Positions 16,803-25,948 of a stretch of 35,294 nucleotides of DNA are shown here, one piece after another (the stretch's first letter is position 1; every line of letters starts with the position of its first letter). The notes beneath the pieces were generated by a model. The model was not told the DNA's origin, did not search any database, and was given only the letters and a program-made list of their open reading frames with translations. The DNA is from Streptomyces bambusae (GTDB taxonomy: Bacteria > Actinomycetota > Actinomycetes > Streptomycetales > Streptomycetaceae): contig NZ_WTFF01000032.1 of NCBI RefSeq assembly GCF_019400985.1, forward strand, positions 1 through 35,294, read 5' to 3'. Both the position numbers and the translations under genes were made by a program.

Positions 16803-17396
16803 TCAGGCGCGCAGGCCTCGGACCACCAGGGCGGTGACCGCCTCGAACTCGGCCACGATGGTGGGCGAACGCCACTCGGCCGCGTACTGCGGGTCGTGGA
16901 AGCGCCCGGTCGCGTCGAAGACGGCACGGGCGGCCGCCGGCACGTCCGCGGCGGCGAGGCTGCCCGCGGCGACCCCCTCGCCGATGATCCGGCCCAGCTG
17001 GGCCACCAGCTGCTCCAGGTGCGCCTCGACCACCCCGCTGTTCTCGGCCAGCAGCACGCCGTACGTGGCGAACAGCTCGGGATCGTCGCCCGCCTTGTGC
17101 CGCTTGGCCTCGAAGAGCGCCTCCAGCCAGGCTTCGAGCTTGGCGGGAGCGGGCTGGGCGGGGGCCGCGGCGATCTCCTCCAGCCGGCCGACCGTCCTGC
17201 CGAGCCAGCGGTCGGTGACCGCCTCGCGCAGTGCGGCCTTGGAGGGGAAGTGCCGGTACACGCTGCCGTGGCTGACCCCCAGGGCCCGCGCCACGTCCAC
17301 CACGGTGGCCTTCGTCGGGCCGTAGCGGCGCAGCACCTCCTCGGTGGTCTCGAGGATGCGCTCGGGGGTCAGGGGCTCGGTGGCAGCGGGTGGCAT
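16803..17396 (-). CDS. TetR family transcriptional regulator
   Basis: 197-residue regulator. The HTH is ATVVDVARALGVSHGSVYRHFPSKAALREAV (about 30-60, broken here as a description only); the C-terminal two thirds is the helical ligand domain. ATG 17396 lies 21 nt after the aldo/keto reductase stop, so both genes are probably one unit. A perfect palindrome over the promoter of that unit (18470-18491) is its likely operator, giving autoregulation. The ligand is unknown; an aldehyde or other reductase substrate would be the simplest guess. Confidence 0.9.
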   Translation of the reverse strand: MPPAATEPLTPERILETTEEVLRRYGPTKATVVDVARALGVSHGSVYRHFPSKAALREAVTDRWLGRTVGRLEEIAAAPAQPAPAKLEAWLEALFEAKRHKAGDDPELFATYGVLLAENSGVVEAHLEQLVAQLGRIIGEGVAAGSLAAADVPAAARAVFDATGRFHDPQYAAEWRSPTIVAEFEAVTALVVRGLRA

Positions 17397-17417
17397 GTCT
17401 ACGACCGTACCGCCCGC

Positions 17418-18446
17418 TCAGTGCTCGCTGTCGAGGTGGGCCATCTGCGCCTCCGGGTAGCGGGCGCCGGCGGCCGAGCCCTCCGGGACGGCCTGCTCCA
17501 CCGCCGCCAGCTCCTCCGGGCCGAGGGTGACGTCCAGGGCGCCGAGCGCCTCGGCGAGCCGGTCCCGGCGGCGGGCGCCGACCAGCGGCACTATGTCCTC
17601 GCCGCGCGAGAGGACCCAGGCGATGGCTGTCTGGGCGACCGAGACGCCCCGGGCCTCGGCCACCTTGCGCAGGGCCTCGACCAGCTCCAGGTTGCGGTGC
17701 AGGTTCTCCCCCTGGAAGCGGGGGCTCATCCCGCGGAAGTCGCCCGGGGCGAGCAGCCGGTCGCGGCTGAAGTGACCGCTGATCAGGCCGCGGGAGAGCA
17801 CGCCGTACGCCGTCACGCCGATGCCGAGCTCGCGGGCGGTGGGCAGGATCTCCCGCTCGATGCCCCGGGATATCAGCGAGTACTCGATCTGGAGGTCCGA
17901 GATCGGGGTGACCGCGGCGGCCCGCCGCAGGGTGTCCGCGCCGACCTCGGAGAGCCCGACGTGCCGGACGTGGCCCGCCTGGACCGCCTCGGCGATGGCG
18001 CCGACGGTCTCCTCGATCGGCACGTCGGGGTCCACGCGGGCGATCCGGTAGATGTCGATGTGGTCCCGGCCGAGCCGCTGCAGGGAGTAGGCCAGGAAGT
18101 TCTTCACGGCCTCCGGGCGGCCGTCGTATCCGGTGAAGGCGCCCTCCACGGTGCGCAGCGCGCCGAACTTCACGCTGGTCAGCGCCCGCTCCCGGGCGGC
18201 GGCGGGGGCCGTGCGCAGCGCCTCGTTGATCAGCAGCTCGTTGTGCCCCATCCCGTAGAAGTCGCCGGTGTCCAGGAGGGTGACGCCCGCGTCGAGGGCG
18301 GCATGGATGGTCGCGATCGACGCGGCGCGGTCGGCCTCGCCGTAGAGCGCGGACATCCCCATGCAGCCGAGGCCGAGCGGGAAGACCTCCGGGCCGGTGG
18401 TGCCGAGGGAACGGGGGGTTCGGGGGGTGTGGGTGTGCGTCGTCAT
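17418..18446 (-). CDS. aldo/keto reductase
   Basis: 342-residue NADPH-dependent TIM-barrel oxidoreductase. Catalytic Asp and Tyr are in LLDTGDFYGMGHNE, Lys in ALTSVKFG; SDLQIEYSLISRGIE and the C-terminal VPLVGARRRDRLAEAL phosphate-binding region follow. The position usually holding the catalytic His (QHR in many members) reads YRIARVDP here, so His appears to be replaced by Ala; similar substitutions exist in a subgroup of these enzymes, as I recall. The listed frame extends to 18482, but ATG 18446 sits 7 nt after a -10 box and starts the protein normally. It is followed by a TetR gene. Confidence 0.92.
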   Translation of the reverse strand: MTTHTHTPRTPRSLGTTGPEVFPLGLGCMGMSALYGEADRAASIATIHAALDAGVTLLDTGDFYGMGHNELLINEALRTAPAAARERALTSVKFGALRTVEGAFTGYDGRPEAVKNFLAYSLQRLGRDHIDIYRIARVDPDVPIEETVGAIAEAVQAGHVRHVGLSEVGADTLRRAAAVTPISDLQIEYSLISRGIEREILPTARELGIGVTAYGVLSRGLISGHFSRDRLLAPGDFRGMSPRFQGENLHRNLELVEALRKVAEARGVSVAQTAIAWVLSRGEDIVPLVGARRRDRLAEALGALDVTLGPEELAAVEQAVPEGSAAGARYPEAQMAHLDSEH

Positions 18447-18453
18447 GGGTACG

Positions 18454-18482
18454 AGAATGGCATGACCGATGACAGATTTCAA
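18454..18482 (-). promoter_or_regulatory. promoter of the AKR-tetR unit
   Basis: On the minus strand TTGAAA (18482-18477) and CATTCT (18459-18454) are spaced exactly 17 nt, and the start codon follows 7 nt after the -10. The mRNA would be leaderless; no Shine-Dalgarno is visible. Confidence 0.65.
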
Positions 18483-18491
18483 TATCTGTCA
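18470..18491. promoter_or_regulatory. palindromic operator, 8-6-8, over the AKR -35
   Basis: Arms TGACAGAT (18470-18477) and ATCTGTCA (18484-18491) are perfect inverted repeats separated by TTCAAT. The size is right for a TetR-family dimer, and the -35 hexamer lies inside the site. The partner is probably the TetR encoded second in the unit. Confidence 0.7.
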
Positions 18492-18586
18492 GTCCATAGA
18501 TGTGGACGGTTCTGGAACGACGCCGGGGAAGAAGAGGCCGGAGCAGGAGCGGCCGGAGGGAGGACGGACAGGTGGGGACCACGATC

Positions 18587-18603
18587 GCGGCACTGAGTGC
18601 CGC
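18587..18603. other. palindrome GCGGCAC-TGA-GTGCCGC after the MFS gene
   Basis: A perfect 7-3-7 inverted repeat 22 nt beyond the MFS stop. It may be a short terminator for the exporter transcript, or a regulator site; nearby CACTGAG and CTCAGTG copies make further pairings possible. Confidence 0.4.
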
Positions 18604-18625
18604 TGCTGCTCTGTTCAGCTACTGC

Positions 18626-20107
18626 TCAGTGCTGCGGAGGTACGGCGACTTCCGCGGCCGCCGGCGGGGGCGGGGGCTCCAGCTCGCGGGCCGTGCGCTC
18701 CGCGGTCCGGCGCGCCCAGGGGCCGCTGCTCAGCACGCCCAGCACCAGCACCGCCACGCCGCAGCCGGTGATGACCCACCACGCCGGGCGGGCCGCCGCC
18801 GCGTAGGAGGCCGCGTCGAAGGAGGACCAGGTGGACGAGGCCCCCGCCAGCCCGGCGGCCAGCATCGCGCCGATCACCGCGACGCCCAGCGTGCCGCCGG
18901 TCTGACGGCTCGTGGCGGCGATGGCCGCCGCCACCCCGGCCTGGGAGCGCGGCATCCCGGAGACCGCCGTGTTGGTGATCGGCGAGTTGACCATGCCGAA
19001 GCCCACGCCGAACAGCACGTACGCCGTGAACATCAGCCAGTTCTGCTCCTCGGCCGCGAACGCGGCGAACAGCAGCGAGCTCGTGCCCATCCCCAGCCCC
19101 GCCACCACCAGCGGCAGCCGCGGCCCCCGGCTGCCGACCAGCCGCCCCGACAGGGGGGCGATCAGGCAGGTCGTCAGCGCCAGCGGCAGCATCCACAGGC
19201 CCGCGTGCAGCGGGTCCAGCCCCCGGACGTCCTGGAGGTACAGGGTGGTCAGGAAGAGGAAGCCGGACAGCGCGGCGAAGGCGCTGATCGCGATGAGGGT
19301 CGCGCCGCTGAAGGGCGCGCTGCGGAAGAACCGCGGGTCGATCAGGGGCTCCGTCCGCCGGGGCTCGTAGACCAGCAGCCCGACGAAGGAGGTCACGGCC
19401 ACCGTCGCGCACCCCAGCACCAGCGCAGAGCCCAGCCCGGCCTCGGGCGCCTCGATGATCCCGTAGGTCAGCGAGCCCAGCAGGGCCATGATCAGCAGCT
19501 GGCCCACCAGGTCCGTGCGGCGCGGCCGGGGCGCGCGCGACTCGGGGACGTACTTCACGGTCAGCGCCAGCGCGACGAATCCGATCGGCAGGTTGAGCCA
19601 GAAGATGGACCGCCAGCCCACCGAGTCCACCAGCACCCCGCCGACCAGGGGTCCGGCCGCCATCGAGATGCCCGCCACACCGCCCCAGACCCCGATCGCC
19701 CGGGCCCGCTGCGCCGGATCGGTGAAGGTGTTGGCGATGATCGACATGGCGACGGGGTTGAGCATCGCCGCGCCCACCGCCTGGACCGCCCGGAAGGCGA
19801 TGAGCCAGTCGAGGGACGGCGCCAGGGAGCAGAGCAGCGAGCCGGCCATGAAGACGGCCAGGCCGGCCAGGAAGACCTTGCGCCGGCCGATCCGGTCGCC
19901 CGTGGACCCGGCCAGCATCAGGAGGGACGCCATCACCAGGGTGTAGGCGTCGATGACCCACTGCATGCCCGACACGGGGGCCTGCAGGTCGCGCCGCATC
20001 TGGGGGAGAGCGACGTTCAGGACGGTGTTGTCGAGGCTGACGATCAGAAGGCTCAGGCAACAGATCGCCAGGACGAGCATGCGCTGCCGGTGACTCACCT
20101 CGTGCAT
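18626..20107 (-). CDS. MFS transporter, DHA2 (EmrB/QacA) drug efflux type
   Basis: 493-residue exporter with about 14 hydrophobic segments. Family marks: SLDNTVLNVALPQMRRDL in the first segment (motif D1-like), GSTGDRIGRRKVFLAG (motif A) and VAGISMAAGPLVGGVLVD (motif C of antiporters). Drug or metabolite/proton antiport is expected; the substrate is not readable. ATG 20107 lies 7 nt after TACGAT, so the transcript is probably leaderless. It is divergent from dusB across 52 nt, with no regulator gene adjacent. Confidence 0.92.
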   Translation of the reverse strand: MHEVSHRQRMLVLAICCLSLLIVSLDNTVLNVALPQMRRDLQAPVSGMQWVIDAYTLVMASLLMLAGSTGDRIGRRKVFLAGLAVFMAGSLLCSLAPSLDWLIAFRAVQAVGAAMLNPVAMSIIANTFTDPAQRARAIGVWGGVAGISMAAGPLVGGVLVDSVGWRSIFWLNLPIGFVALALTVKYVPESRAPRPRRTDLVGQLLIMALLGSLTYGIIEAPEAGLGSALVLGCATVAVTSFVGLLVYEPRRTEPLIDPRFFRSAPFSGATLIAISAFAALSGFLFLTTLYLQDVRGLDPLHAGLWMLPLALTTCLIAPLSGRLVGSRGPRLPLVVAGLGMGTSSLLFAAFAAEEQNWLMFTAYVLFGVGFGMVNSPITNTAVSGMPRSQAGVAAAIAATSRQTGGTLGVAVIGAMLAAGLAGASSTWSSFDAASYAAAARPAWWVITGCGVAVLVLGVLSSGPWARRTAERTARELEPPPPPAAAEVAVPPQH

Positions 20108-20159
20108 GCCGCCGATCGTACGGAGAACCGATCAATACGGCATGCGCGAGAATGGGGGG
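20108..20159. promoter_or_regulatory. compact divergent promoter region of MFS and dusB
   Basis: Only 52 nt separate the starts. Leftward, TACGAT stands 7 nt before the MFS ATG; rightward, GAGAAT (20148-20153) stands 6 nt before the dusB ATG, although the six G between could also serve as a ribosome site. CATGCCG (20105-20111) and CGGCATG (20138-20144) form an inverted repeat spanning the region. Confidence 0.5.
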
Positions 20160-21302
20160 ATGACCACGCTCCCCCCCGCCCTCGCGATCGGCCCGCACAC
20201 CGTGCAGCCGCCGGTGGTGCTCGCGCCCATGGCCGGCATCACCAACGCCCCGTTCCGCACCCTCTGCCGCGAGTTCTCGCAGGGCAAGGGCCTGTACGTG
20301 AGCGAGATGATCACGACGCGGGCGCTGGTCGAGCGCAACGAGAAGACCATGCAGCTGATCCACTTCGACGCGACCGAGAAGCCCCGGTCCATCCAGCTGT
20401 ACGGGGTGGATCCCGCGACCGTCGGCAAGGCCGTCCGGATGATCGTGGAGGAGGACCGGGCCGATCACATCGACCTGAACTTCGGCTGCCCGGTCCCCAA
20501 GGTGACCCGCAAGGGCGGTGGCTCGGCCCTGCCGTACAAGCGGAACCTGCTGCGGGCCATCCTCAAGGAGGCCGTCGCCGGCGCCGGGGACATCCCGGTG
20601 ACGATGAAGATGCGCAAGGGCATCGACGACGACCACCTCACTTACCTGGACGCCGGCCGCATCGCCGTGGAGGAGGGCGTCACCGCCATCGCCCTGCACG
20701 GCCGCACCACCGCCCAGCACTACGGCGGCACCGCCGACTGGGAGGCCATCGCCCGGCTCAAGGAGCACGTCCCGGAGATCCCGGTACTCGGCAACGGCGA
20801 CATCTGGTGCGCCGAGGACGCGCTGCGCATGGTCCGCGAGACCGGCTGCGACGGCGTGGTCGTCGGCCGGGGCTGCCTGGGCCGGCCGTGGCTGTTCAAC
20901 GACCTGGTGGCGGCCTTCGAGGGGCGCCCACAGGACATGTTCGCGCCCTCCCTGCGCGAGGTCGCGGCCGTCATGCTGCGGCACGCGACGCTGCTGGGGG
21001 AGTGGATCGGCGACGAGGCGCGCGGGGTGATCGACTTCCGTAAGCACGTGGCCTGGTACCTCAAGGGCTTCTCGGTCGGCTCCGAGATGCGGGGGAAGCT
21101 CGCGGTCATCTCGTCGCTGGCCGAGCTGGACGCTCATCTGAGCGAGCTTGATCTGGACCAGCCGTGGCCCGAGGGCGCGGACGGCCCGCGCGGCCGGACG
21201 TCCGGAAACAACCGGGTTGTCCTCCCGGACGGCTGGCTGAAGGATCCGTACGACTGCGCCGGGGTGAGCGAGGAAGCCGAGCTGGACACGTCCGGGGGCT
21301 GA
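20160..21302 (+). CDS. dusB: tRNA-dihydrouridine synthase
   Basis: 380-residue FMN enzyme reducing uridines in the tRNA D-loop. The TIM barrel opens VVLAPMAGITNAPFRTLCRE; the catalytic Cys is C110 in NFGCPVPKVTRKGGGSALP; substrate/FMN residues occur in ALHGRTTAQHYGGTADW and GNGDIW, then VVVGRGCLGRPWLF. A C-terminal helical domain follows, with a longer tail than E. coli Dus proteins. Start: the open frame reaches 20106, but ATG 20160 gives the conserved start and sits next to the promoter box. The gene ends at a clear hairpin. Confidence 0.95.
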   Translation: MTTLPPALAIGPHTVQPPVVLAPMAGITNAPFRTLCREFSQGKGLYVSEMITTRALVERNEKTMQLIHFDATEKPRSIQLYGVDPATVGKAVRMIVEEDRADHIDLNFGCPVPKVTRKGGGSALPYKRNLLRAILKEAVAGAGDIPVTMKMRKGIDDDHLTYLDAGRIAVEEGVTAIALHGRTTAQHYGGTADWEAIARLKEHVPEIPVLGNGDIWCAEDALRMVRETGCDGVVVGRGCLGRPWLFNDLVAAFEGRPQDMFAPSLREVAAVMLRHATLLGEWIGDEARGVIDFRKHVAWYLKGFSVGSEMRGKLAVISSLAELDAHLSELDLDQPWPEGADGPRGRTSGNNRVVLPDGWLKDPYDCAGVSEEAELDTSGG

Positions 21303-21387
21303 GAAACCCGCCCTGAGGCGGCGTGAGATACGCCACGCATGGGTGGGGTTGCGCTCAGATGAGCGCGAAAATCACGGGTAAGACTTT

Positions 21388-21416
21388 CAAAGGGTGGCAC
21401 TGGGTGCCACCCTTTG
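21388..21416 (+). terminator. intrinsic terminator after dusB
   Basis: A 13-bp perfect stem (21388-21400 with 21404-21416), TGG loop, followed by TTTGTT. It is one of the few terminators here with T residues after the stem. Confidence 0.85.
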
Positions 21417-21420
21417 TTTG

Positions 21421-21433
21421 TTCAAGACTTGAA
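21421..21433. promoter_or_regulatory. palindrome TTCAAG-A-CTTGAA in the ppdK upstream region
   Basis: A perfect 6-1-6 inverted repeat just after the dusB terminator and about 235 nt before ppdK. The spacing suits a dimeric regulator; none is encoded nearby. Confidence 0.4.
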
Positions 21434-21666
21434 CGCAAATGTATCGATGATCGCTCATCCGAGCGTGATCAAGCGGATCTGAGCGCCTCGGGCTTCGGGT
21501 TGTGAACGCGCTTGGGAGGTTTTGGCTACTCTCCAGTTACTTTCGATCCATGGGCGCACGGGTGGTTACGGCCGTATGTCGGCCAAGTGGACGTACCCAG
21601 AAGCCTTCGATCTGGGTATGTTCCTCGCCGTCAGGGCAGCCACCGAGCCTCGAGGAGTCGAGACCC
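21434..21666 (+). promoter_or_regulatory. long ppdK upstream/leader region
   Basis: No gene is supported. TACTCT at 21528-21533 is a candidate -10 after a TTGTGA (21499) with too long a 21-nt gap. A 10-bp palindrome TACGGCCGTA (21567-21576) and an 8-bp hairpin (21594-21618) follow, so the mRNA probably has a structured leader of about 130 nt before the GAGGAG ribosome site at 21652-21657. Confidence 0.45.
21594..21618 (+). other. hairpin TACCCAGA/TCTGGGTA in the ppdK leader
   Basis: An 8-bp perfect stem with a 9-nt loop about 50 nt before the start codon. It is followed by a short linker and the Shine-Dalgarno, so it could influence translation. I recall similar text before other Streptomyces glycolytic genes, but that is unverified. 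Confidence 0.45.
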
Positions 21667-24378
<2,712 letters not shown>

Positions 24379-24424
24379 CCCACCCTCCGGCGCTTCCCCA
24401 GGGACCGCGCCGGACCCACGGACG

Positions 24425-24464
24425 GCGTCCGCCCCCGGGATCCCTGACCCCCGAGGGCGGACGC
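24425..24464 (+). terminator. terminator after ppdK
   Basis: GCGTCCGCCC (24425-24434) pairs with GGGCGGACGC (24455-24464); after one mismatch CGGG pairs with CCCG, leaving a 10-nt loop. It lies 46 nt after the stop. Confidence 0.75.
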
Positions 24465-24544
24465 ACCCATGTTTGTGGCACGGCCAGTGGCGGGGCCGGT
24501 GGCGCGGTCCGTGAAGAAGGCCATTGTTCAACAAATCTTTACGG

Positions 24545-24586
24545 CAGCAGGCGGCGGACGGATCCCCACCCGTCCACCGCCTGCTG
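24545..24586. other. 16-bp interrupted hairpin
   Basis: CAGCAGGCGG pairs with CCGCCTGCTG, and after one mismatch GGACGG pairs with CCGTCC, with an 8-nt loop. It is a second strong stem about 80 nt after the ppdK terminator and directly before the larger nested structure. It is either a further terminator or part of an RNA element. Confidence 0.55.
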
Positions 24587-24590
24587 TCAA

Positions 24591-24697
24591 TCTGCCAGGC
24601 ACGTCGGCGCTTCCCGGTGCGACCGACCGCCAGGCCCCGCAAAGCCCCCCACGGCCTTCGCGGAGCGTTTCGGTCGCACCGGAGTGTGCCTGGCGGA
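24591..24697. ncRNA. 107-nt nested stem-loop, candidate structured RNA
   Basis: Four stacked pairings point to one long fold: 24591-24602 with 24686-24697 (12 bp, one wobble), 24614-24626 with 24670-24682 (13 bp perfect), 24627-24630 with 24660-24663, and 24632-24636 with 24653-24657, closing a 16-nt loop. No open frame explains it. It could be a small RNA, a complex leader of the downstream regulator gene, or a hairpin-type repeat element. Nothing shows which strand is transcribed. Confidence 0.45.
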
Positions 24698-24724
24698 GTA
24701 CAGGATTTCGGTTGTCACGCCCCT

Positions 24725-24756
24725 GCCGAAAGGGGTTTCAACTGTGGCCGAAAGGG
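24725..24756. repeat. direct repeat GCCGAAAGGG x2, 22-bp period
   Basis: Identical 10-mers at 24725-24734 and 24747-24756 start 22 bp apart, two helical turns. Around them CACGCCC (24716-24722) and GGGCGTG (24754-24760) form an inverted pair. The block lies about 70-100 nt before the winged-helix regulator, so it may be a regulator site. Confidence 0.45.
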
Positions 24757-24827
24757 CGTGGTGACGTCGTGTGACGGCATGCATACTCATGGGGCGGGGG
24801 GATTGCGGTTGCACAGGTGGGGGTTCG

Positions 24828-25832
24828 GTGCTGCGTATCCATTTCACTGGAGTGGACCTGGCACGCGTACGGATGGCATGTCGTCCCGATGCGTTGTGGG
24901 AAACGATTCTGAGTTTTCATCGCTTAAGGGACCGGCGTGACGTCCGGCTGTTCGGTGATTGGCGCACGGAAACGCGGAGCAGGTTGAATACTGAAACACG
25001 TCTCCTTGGTGCGCTCATACCGAGTCGTGGCTATTTCCCCGATTTTCTGACTCCTGTGGAGGGGCAGTACGGGTGGGATGTCGGCCTTGACGCGTTGCGC
25101 GGGATCCGTGCGGAGCGGCTGAGGCGGGAGCTGACCCTCGTGGGCGGTGGGGCACAGCCGGCGCCGCGGCTGCGGGAGTTCACCGACAGCGGCGTACGGC
25201 ACCTGCCGCGGCTGCTGGCCGAGCTGCGCGGCTACCACCGCGCGGCCGTGGAGCCGTACTGGACGCACATACAGGCCCAGATAGAGGCCGAACGGGCGGC
25301 ACGCGGCCGCGCGTTGCTCGACGGCGGCGCCGACGAGCTGCTGGCCTCGCTGCCGCCGATGCTGCGCTGGCGGGCGCCGGTGCTGGAGTGCGACTACCCG
25401 GTGGACCGGGACGTCCGGCTGCGCGGGCGCGGCCTGCTGCTCCAGCCGTCGTTCTTCTGCCGGCGCACGGCGGTCACCCTGCACGACCCGGAGCTGCCGC
25501 CGGTGCTGGTGTACCCGGCCGCGGCGCACCTGGCCTCGGCGCCGACCTGCGGCGAGGGGGTCCGGCCGACCAGCCTGGACGACCACCGCCAGCGCACCCT
25601 GGGCAAGCTCGTCGGGCACACCCGCTCGGTGGTGCTGCGCGCCATCGGCGACGGGGCGACCACGAGCGAGCTGGCCCGCCGGGCCGGCGTCTCCCTGGCC
25701 TCCGCCAGCCAGCACGCCTGCGTGATGCGCGAGGCCGGGCTGGTGACCACCCTGCGCCGGGGCAACGCCGTGCTCCACACGGTGACCCCGCTCGGCGCGG
25801 CCCTGCTCAAGGGCGGCGCGGTGGCCTCCTAG
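24828..25832 (+). CDS. winged-helix (ArsR-like) transcriptional regulator with a TTA codon
   Basis: 334-residue protein. The C-terminal 75 residues are a winged helix: LVGHTRSVVLRAIGDGATTS, ELARRAGVSLASASQHACVM (recognition helix), then REAGLVTTLRRGNAVLHTVT as wing. The N-terminal 230 residues match the uncharacterised domain that precedes such HTHs in many Streptomyces regulators; no metal site is obvious. Codon 33 is TTA (24924-24926), the rare leucine codon read by bldA tRNA, so expression should be developmentally gated. The first 250 nt are less GC-rich than the surroundings. GTG 24828 is preferred (GGTGGGGG upstream, family-like LRIHFTGVDLARVR start) over the frame start at 24771. Confidence 0.85.
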   Translation: MLRIHFTGVDLARVRMACRPDALWETILSFHRLRDRRDVRLFGDWRTETRSRLNTETRLLGALIPSRGYFPDFLTPVEGQYGWDVGLDALRGIRAERLRRELTLVGGGAQPAPRLREFTDSGVRHLPRLLAELRGYHRAAVEPYWTHIQAQIEAERAARGRALLDGGADELLASLPPMLRWRAPVLECDYPVDRDVRLRGRGLLLQPSFFCRRTAVTLHDPELPPVLVYPAAAHLASAPTCGEGVRPTSLDDHRQRTLGKLVGHTRSVVLRAIGDGATTSELARRAGVSLASASQHACVMREAGLVTTLRRGNAVLHTVTPLGAALLKGGAVAS

Positions 25833-25843
25833 GAAGCGCGGGA

Positions 25844-25871
25844 CCCCCGCACCCCGGGCGGGGTGCGGGGG
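25844..25871 (+). terminator. terminator after the winged-helix gene
   Basis: CCCCCGCACCCC (25844-25855) and GGGGTGCGGGGG (25860-25871) form a perfect 12-bp stem with a GGGC loop, 11 nt after the stop. Confidence 0.8.
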
Positions 25872-25880
25872 CCCTGGAGG

Positions 25881-25948
25881 CGCTCGGCGGTCCCGGAGAG
25901 CGGTCTGTCAGGCGGTCCGCTCGGCGGTCCCGGAGAGCGGTCCGTCAG
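25881..25948. repeat. 31-bp direct repeat at the 3' end of the PhoX gene
   Basis: 25881-25911 and 25918-25948 agree except for one T/C difference, with a 6-nt spacer. The second copy carries the phosphatase stop codon, so the first is probably a duplication of the gene's 3' end into the intergenic region. Confidence 0.75.
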
